Below are positions 58,153 through 64,000 of a stretch of 64,000 nt of DNA, piece after piece. The notes beneath the pieces are model-generated. The model was not told where the DNA came from and did no database searches. It saw nothing but the letters and a program-made list of their open reading frames with translations. Source of the DNA: Streptomyces sp. I6. Lineage in GTDB: Bacteria > Actinomycetota > Actinomycetes > Streptomycetales > Streptomycetaceae. Made by a program: the position numbers and the translations under genes. Every line of letters begins with the position of its first letter. Positions within the stretch are counted from its first letter, which is position 1. Where the stretch lies: NCBI GenBank assembly GCA_003725745.1, contig RHDP01000001.1, forward strand, positions 558,001 through 622,000, read 5' to 3'.

Positions 58153-60846
58153 ATGCTGTACGGGCGAACCATCGAACAGGAGCGGCTGACACAACTGGTC
58201 GCCGCGGCACGTGCCGGGTGCAGCGGTGCGCTCCTGGTACGCGGCGAGGCGGGGATCGGCAAGACGGCACTGCTCGACTGGCTCGCCGCGACCGCGGCCC
58301 GGCCGGACCCCGAGCACGGGGACGGCGGACGAGAGCTGCGTACCTTACGGGTCACCGGCATCGAGCCGGAAGCGGATCTGGCCTTCGGGGGCCTCGTCCA
58401 GTTGCTGTGGCCCGTGCAGGGGCGCCTGGACGCCCTCCCCGAGCCGCAGGCGGCGGCCCTGCGGGCGGTCCTGGGCAACGGGGCCGAGCAGCGCGGCCCC
58501 GACCGCTTCCTGACCGGTCTGGCGGTCCTCACCGTCCTGGCGGATCTCGCCGAGGACGGCCCCGTACTCTGTCTGGTCGACGACGCCCAGTGGCTTGACC
58601 AGGCCACCGCGGAGGCCCTGCTCTTCGCCGCCCGTCGGCTGGCCGCCGAGGGTGTGGCGATGGTGCTGGCCAGCCGGGACGACGGTTTCTCCGCTCCGGG
58701 CATCCCCGAGCTGCGGCTGGCCCGGCTGGGCTTCGAGGACTCCTCGCGGCTGCTGGCCGACCGGGGCCGGGCCCCCGCCCTGCGCTCCCAGATCATCACC
58801 GAATCCGGGGGCAACCCGCTCGCCCTCATCGAGTTCGACTCCGCGCGGCGTGACCAGCCGCACCAGCACGCCCCGCTGCCCGTCGCGGACCGCGTGTTCT
58901 CGGCCTTTCGGTCACAGATCGGCAAACTGCCCGAGCGCACCCGGCTGATGATGCTCATCGCAGCCGCCGAGGCGCGCGGCGACCTGCCCCTGCTGCTGCG
59001 CGCCTCGGAGCTGCTGGGCGTGGACCTCGGCGATCTGGAGGAGGCCGAGCGGTCCGGGCTGATGTACGTCATGGACGGCACGGTCACCTTCCGGCACCCG
59101 CTGATCGCCTCCGCGACGTACCAGGGTTCCGTGCTCGCCCGCCGGATCGCGGTGCACCGGGCCCTGGCCGAAGCCGCCGTCGACCCGGACTGCCGGGCCC
59201 GCCATCTGCTGGCGATCACCACCGCACCCGACCAGGACGTGGCGCTGGAGCTGGCCGAAGCTGCCGGGCGTGCCCGGGGCCGTACGGCGTACGCGGCGGC
59301 CTCCGGCCTCTTCCGGCACGCCGCCCGCATCGCCACGGACCAGGAGCAGCGGGCCGCCTGGCTGACCGAGTCGGCCGCGCTCGCGCTCGCCGGCGGCCAT
59401 GCCGCACAGGCGGACCGGCTGGCCGAGGAGGCCGACCCGCTCCACGACGACCCGGCCGTCGGGGCCACGATCGCCCTGGTGCGCGCGGCCGTCGTCTTCG
59501 AGCTGGGCGACCAGGCCGAGGCCGCCCACGGGCTGCTGGCCCGTGTGGGGGACACCGCCACCCCCAGACCTCCGGCATGCTCCGTACGGCCGCTGCCTAC
59601 GGCTGGCTGGCCGGTGACGGGGACACCGTGAGCGCCGCCGGGGCCCGGCTCGCGGCGGGCGGCTGCACGGACCCGCTGGTGGAGGGGCTGGGGCGGCTCT
59701 GCGAGGACGACGCCGAGCACGGACTGCCGCTGCTCGCCCGGTTCCTGGAGCAGCGGCTCGACGCTCCCGACACTCGGGACGTGGACGAGCAGGCCGTTCG
59801 GATGCTGGCGCTCAATTGCGGCACGATCCTCGGTGACGACGAGGCGGCGCTGGACCTGGCCTCGACGGAGGTGCGGTGGTGCCGCTCCCAGGGGTTCATC
59901 GGTGAACTCCCGTACGCCCTCGACGTCCTGGCCCAGAACCAGGTCCTGGCGGGCCGCCACCGGGACGCCGAGGCGACGGTGACGGAGGCGGAGGAGATCG
60001 CCCGGGACACCGGGATGCGCCAGCGGCTGGCCCGGCTGGCGGCGGTGCGCGCGCGGATCGCGGCCATCGAAGGGGACGCCCAGCGGGTACGGGAACTGGC
60101 CGAGGACACCCCCGGGGCGCTGTGCACCGGGGTGGACTGTGCGGGCGTCCTGCTCGACCTGGGACTCGGCGACTTCGACTCGGCCCTGAACCGGCTGACC
60201 CCGCCGCCGCCCGGCCCCGACCGGTACATCTGGCTCTCCCTGTCCACCGCCGCCGACCAGGTGGAGGCGGCGGTGCGGCTCGGGCAGCCGGAGCGCGCCG
60301 AGGAGGCGCTGCGCCACTTCGAGGACTGGGCCCGCGCCGGGGCCCGGACCTCCGCCACCACCACGCCCTGGGCGCAGGCGGTGGTCCTGCGGTGCAAGGC
60401 GCTCCTCACCGACCAGCCGGAGCACTACGCCCAGGCGCTGCACCTGCACGAGAAGGGGGTCGCCCCTTCGAGCGCGCCCGTACCGAGCTGCTCTACGGGA
60501 GTGGCTGCGCCGGGCCCGCCGGCGCAACGAAGCCCGGGAGATGCTGTGTTCGGCGCTGACCACCTTCGAGCGACTCCAGGCGGAGCCCTGGATGCGCCGG
60601 GCCCGGGCCGAGCTCCAGGCGTCCGGGGACCACCTGGTGACGGCACGGATGCTGGCGGACAACCTGATCGACCGGCTGACCCCGCAGGAACTGCAGGTCG
60701 TGCGGCTCGCCAAGGACGGCAGCAGCAGCCGGGAGATCGCCGCGCAGCTGTTCCTGAGCCCGCGCACCGTGGAGCACCACCTCTACAAGGCGTACCCGAA
60801 GCTGGGTGTGGGCTCGCGCCAGGAGCTCGTGCTCCTCGACCTCTGA
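58153..60846 (+). CDS. LAL (large ATP-binding LuxR-type) pathway regulator with a TTA codon (apparent frameshifts)
   Basis: About 898 residues when repaired. Walker A LLVRGEAGIGKTALLDWLAA at residue about 30, Walker B VLCLVDDAQWLD, TPR-like middle, and a C-terminal LuxR HTH: RLTPQELQVVRLAKDGSSSR with AQLFLSPRTVEHHLYKAYPK. Frames step by one base near 59570, 60470 and 60500-60510. ATG 58153 (MLYGRTIEQERLT) is preferred over 58111. Codon 65 is TTA (58345-58347), the rare leucine codon read by bldA tRNA. LAL regulators activate clusters; this one is divergent from the OYE/MFS operon with 177 bases between, so that shared promoter is a likely target. Confidence 0.88.
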
Positions 60847-61240
60847 GCCTCCTCGCGGTCGCGCTCACAGCCGGGCTCACGGTCGCGGTCGGTCCCAGGG
60901 CCGCCGGCATGGTCGTGGGGCGGCCGCGAGCCCGACGCACCCGCGGTGGGAACGGACGGAAGATGTTCACCTTCCCGTCCGTTTCCGTCGCTGAACGCTG
61001 CTCCGGCCCCTGACGCACGCTCCGCACGGGTGTCGGGCCACCTTGTGCACCGCCGCCCGACACAGCGAAAAGTGCGCTCCCTACCGCCCTAGCCGTTTCT
61101 ACGGTGCCCGGACCACCTCCCCTGAAGATCAAGGCATATTACGCTTCCAAGCGGTGCCGGTGGCGGAGTGGCGACGCGACCGCGTGGGCTCCACCGGCCC
61201 GCTGACCAGAGATTCGGCCGGGCCGCACGACGGGGATCAC
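60847..61240. other. Intergenic region between the two regulators
   Basis: Contains the LAL terminator at 60949-60986 and the presumed promoter of the PucR-type regulator. No gene recognised; the frame open from 61043 up to the GTG at 61241 has no domain. Confidence 0.5.
60949..60986 (+). terminator. Terminator hairpin after LAL regulator
   Basis: Left arm GGAACGGACGGAAG (60949-60962) pairs with CTTCCCGTCCGTTTCC (60971-60986) except for two single-base bulges. The bulges are where a base would have been lost from AAA and GGG runs, matching the base-loss pattern elsewhere. Confidence 0.7.
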
Positions 61241-63187
61241 GTGTTAAGAAACGAAGCCGGGGCGAACGTCGACGCTGTGGCCATATTGGAGCTGCTGGCC
61301 TCCGACGCACCGCCCGACCGATTCGAATCGCTCCTGACCCGGGCCCGTTCGTCGGGAATGTCCGGTCCGCAGCTGGACCGCCTGGAGAACGCCCGCAAAC
61401 TCGGCCTGCACATCTACTCCCAGCTCGACCGCCGCCAGCAGCGCGAGGCCAGTCTGTTGGCCCTGGTGGACACCGCCCGCGAGCTGTCGGCTCCGAACGA
61501 CCTGAAGACCCTGCTCAAGGTGGTCACCCGCCGGGCCCGGATGCTGCTCGGCGCGGACATCTCCTACATCACCCTGCTCACTTCGGAGAAGGGAACGGCC
61601 CGGGTCGAGGCGAGCGACGGGCACGTCTCGTCGTTCCATGTGGGGATGCGGATCCCGCACGGCGCCGGCAGCAGCGACGTCCTGACCACCTCAGCGCCCT
61701 TCTGGAGCGCGGACTATCTCGACGACGCCCGGTTCCCCCACCACGAGCGGCTGGACGAGATGGTGCGGGCCGAGGAGCTGCGCGGCATCATGGCGGTCCC
61801 GCTCAGCCACGGCAGCGGCCCGTACGGCGTGCTGCACGTCGCGGATCGCGAGCCGCGCCACTTCTCGGCGGACGAGGTGTCCCTGATGAGTTCGCTGGGC
61901 GATCTCGCGGGGCCGTCATCGAGAAGGCCCGGCTGATGGACCGGACCGCAGCCGAGGTGGAGATGCTCCAGAAGCGCACCGAGGAGGCCGAGACCAGCCA
62001 CCGCCAGTGGCAGGAGGTCGGTGACCTCCATGAGTTCCTGATGTCCCAGGTCCTCTCCGGGTGCGACCTGCAGAACCTGGCCGAGGCGGCGGCCGACGGC
62101 CTCGGGGGCACCCTGACCGTCTGCGGGGGCGACGGCACCGTGCTGGCCTCCACCGCCGGGGCGCAGCCCGACGACGAGCTGATGATCCCCCGGGCGATGA
62201 TGGACGCCCACGCCGCGGGCAAGGCGGTCCGGGTCAAGAACAGCCTGTGGGCGGCCCCGGTCCTGATGGGCGAGGAGAACCTGGGCGCGGTGCTGCTGCG
62301 CACCGAGCGGCCCCTGCGGGACTCGGGCGTCCGGCTGCTGGGCCTGGTGGCGCAGGCCACCGCCGTCCAGCTGCTCCGGCAGAACTGCTGCATCGTGATG
62401 GAGAGCCAGGCCCGCGACGGTTTCCTGGACGACCTGGTCAACCGCACCCGTCCCACCCGGGAGTTGGACCGGCGGGCCCGCAAGCTGGGTGTCGCGCTGG
62501 AGGAGTCGTACGTCGTCGTGGTGGCCAGCCCGGTCGGCGACGCCCGGCGCAAGGCGATGATCTGGGCCTCCTCCTACGCTCACCGCAACGACGGGCTCAA
62601 GTCGGAGCAGGGGGCCGGGTGATCTTACTGCTCCCCGGCACCGACGCGGCGGAGGTCGCCCGCGAGGTGCACAACGACCTGTCCCCGCTGCTCCGGCACC
62701 TGGTCACGGTCAGCGCGGCCGGCCCTGTGTCCGGCGCGGGCCCATCCACCGCAGCTATCTGGAGGCACTGCGCTGCCTGGAGGTGATGGGTGCGCTGGGG
62801 CTCTCCGGCCGGTCGGCCGCCGCCTCCGAGCTGGGCTTCCTCGGGCTGCTGGTCTCCGACGGCCACGACGTGGACGGCTTCATCGAGTCGGTGATCGGCC
62901 CGGTGGCCCGCTACGACGACCAGCGGCTCACCCAGCTCACCGACACGCTGGAGGCCTTCTTCCACGCCTCCGGCTCGCCCACCCACGCGGCCAAGGCCCT
63001 TCATGTGCACCCCAACACGGTCGCGCGCCGGCTGGAACGGGTCAGTGAGCTGCTGGGCGAGGGCTGGCACCGGCCCGACCGTGCCCTGGAGGTTCAACTT
63101 GCCCTGAAACTGCGGCGGATGAGGTCGGCTCTGATGGGGCTGGACCCACTCGCCGGCGGCCACCGCACCGGCGCCGACGGGGAGTGA
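61241..63187 (+). CDS. GAF-PucR-type (CdaR-like) pathway regulator, TTA as second codon (apparent frameshifts)
   Basis: About 649 residues when repaired. A GAF domain at about 80-230 (LLALVDTARELSAPNDLKTL, ADISYITLLTSEKGTARVEA, GIMAVPLSHGSGPYGVLHVA), a central region with coiled coil (EKARLMDRTAAEVEMLQKRT), and a C-terminal PucR/HTH_30 domain (AKALHVHPNTVARRLERVSE). The frame steps by one base near 61915, 62620 and 62745. GTG 61241 starts ML(R)N with codon 2 TTA (61244-61246), a bldA dependence. No ATG in frame gives an alternative before residue 40. Pathway regulator; ligand unknown. Confidence 0.85.
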
Positions 63188-63220
63188 GCCGGAGGGCCTG
63201 CCGTCCGGACCGTGCCGCCC

Positions 63221-64000
63221 TCAGCGCAGGGCGCGGACCTCGTCGCCCACCCGGCTGAGGGCGACCACGGTGTGTGCGGCCGAGGCGAGGGTGACGTGCC
63301 GGTGCCAGCCGGCGAAGGAGCGGCCCGTGTAGTCACGGATGCCCACGCGCTCGGCGACCTCGCGGAAGTCATGGTCCACCCGGTCCACGAGCCTGGTGAG
63401 CCGCAGGAGTTCGGCGGCCGGGGTGTCCGTCATGTTGGTCAGCCACAGCTCACCGGGCCAGCCCCGCCCGTGCTCGCTCACCCCGAGCAGCACCAGGTCC
63501 CCCCGTCGGCGCGCCACCCGAACGGGGCTGGGCATCTGGGTCCGGACCGCCGCGACCAGGCTCCTGCGGGCCGGTCGGCCGGGCCGGTGGGCGCGCCAGG
63601 CCACCGGCCGGCGCAGGTCCCGGGCGGCTGCCATGATCTGGTGCGCCGTCGATGTACCGCTGCGGCCCCGCAGCAGCGGGTCGGTGACCTCCAGCCGGGT
63701 GTTGCCCGGCACCCGGGCCAGCACCTGCACGCCCGCCGCGTGGTACGAGCGCACGGTGGCCGCCGCGTCCGCCGCGTCGGTGGCGTACCCGTCGAGCACC
63801 ACCGGTCGGTCCGGCAGCCCCCAGGACCGCATCATGCCCAGGTACGCCTCGTGGGCGCAGTCGGCGAGCGACTCCGATGCCACGGTGTCCGGTATCGATG
63901 CCTGCAGACGGCGGGCGCCGTCCTTCAGCCAGGCGTCCGAGAGGTGCAGCCGCCAGTTGACGGGAAAGCTGCCGGTCTCGGAGGCGGCCCATACGCCCAC
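63221..64000 (-). mobile_element. IS701-like DDE transposase, 5' end outside the window
   Basis: Minus-strand frame of 259 residues cut by the window end. It resembles the C-terminal two thirds of DDE (IS701-family) transposases: RPVVLDGYATDAADAAATV with an Asp, VQVLARVPGNTRLEV, an RRSLVAAVRT region, ELWLTNMTDTPAAELLRL, and the ending GRSFAGWHRHVTLASAAHTV. It closes the right side of the cluster. No terminal inverted repeat was identified. Such transposase-like genes are frequent at cluster edges in Streptomyces. Confidence 0.8.

Noticed and set aside
1-64000. Real pseudogenisation as explanation of the many split genes
   Set aside because: Breaks affect housekeeping-like and cluster genes alike, occur in G/C runs and are nearly all single-base losses, while coding similarity continues without decay.
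1-64000. tRNA, rRNA or riboswitch genes
   Set aside because: I looked for tRNA-like and riboswitch-like folds by eye and saw none I could support.

Overview
The window is very G+C rich with actinobacterial gene content, and reads as chromosome of a Streptomyces or close relative: a divergent second EF-Tu (tuf3 type), an ACT-GNAT fusion, SARP-free LAL/PucR regulators, GTG starts, ATGA and TGATG overlaps, and TTA codons confined (as far as I could see) to two regulators. Roughly 1-37100 is ordinary chromosomal backbone; roughly 37500-63200 is a biosynthetic gene cluster bracketed by transposase sequence (a decayed IS3-type fragment at 37503 and an IS701-like DDE transposase running off the right end from 63221).

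Backbone, left to right: a CNNM/CBS membrane protein; an SGNH hydrolase; purB and a Mug-type uracil-DNA glycosylase; an unknown small gene; a ROK regulator; a GntR/UTRA regulator with a clear promoter-operator; a SigJ-like ECF sigma factor; an alpha/beta hydrolase; a TM-ACT-GNAT acetyltransferase; a trans-sulfuration PLP enzyme divergent from an Lrp/AsnC regulator; a DUF885 metallopeptidase; a scar where a rhodanese gene and an AsnC gene have both lost their 5' ends; sbcC-sbcD; a YigZ protein; a CoA-binding protein; a YbaK deacylase with an in-frame stop; an XRE-cupin regulator divergent from an EamA transporter; an acetyltransferase; a FUSC transporter; CsbD; a gamma-carbonic anhydrase; a PaaI-like thioesterase; an MFS exporter; a spermidine-synthase-like methyltransferase-fold protein; a patatin; tuf3; an AlkD glycosylase; a TVP38 membrane protein; uppP.

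The cluster combines two recognisable routes. On the minus strand, class II DAHP synthase, EntA/DhbA-type dehydrogenase, PhzD-type isochorismatase and PhzE-type ADIC synthase (50269 down to 45472) should convert erythrose-4-phosphate/PEP flux and chorismate through ADIC and 2,3-dihydro-3-hydroxyanthranilate to 3-hydroxyanthranilate. There is no phzA/B, phzF or phzG, so phenazine is not expected. On the plus strand, a CreM-like AMP-ligase, a CreE/FzmM-like flavin monooxygenase and a CreD-like lyase (39512-44545) form the aspartate-nitrosuccinate route that makes nitrous acid and uses it for ATP-dependent diazotisation of an arylamine (established for cremeomycin). An asparagine-synthetase-like amidotransferase, an arylamine N-acetyltransferase-like enzyme, a Tat-exported carboxylesterase, an old-yellow-enzyme reductase, a DsbA-fold protein and an MFS exporter complete it. 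The inference is a small aromatic product with an N-N bond derived from 3-hydroxyanthranilate (o-diazoquinone, benzotriazinone if the amide is diazotised, hydrazine, or a deaminated phenol). Both pathway regulators carry TTA codons, suggesting bldA control.

A caution for every reader: about twenty genes are broken by apparent frameshifts. Wherever I could resolve them they are single-base losses in G or C runs, nearly always stepping the frame the same way, so I treat them as assembly errors in intact genes, and give full gene spans.
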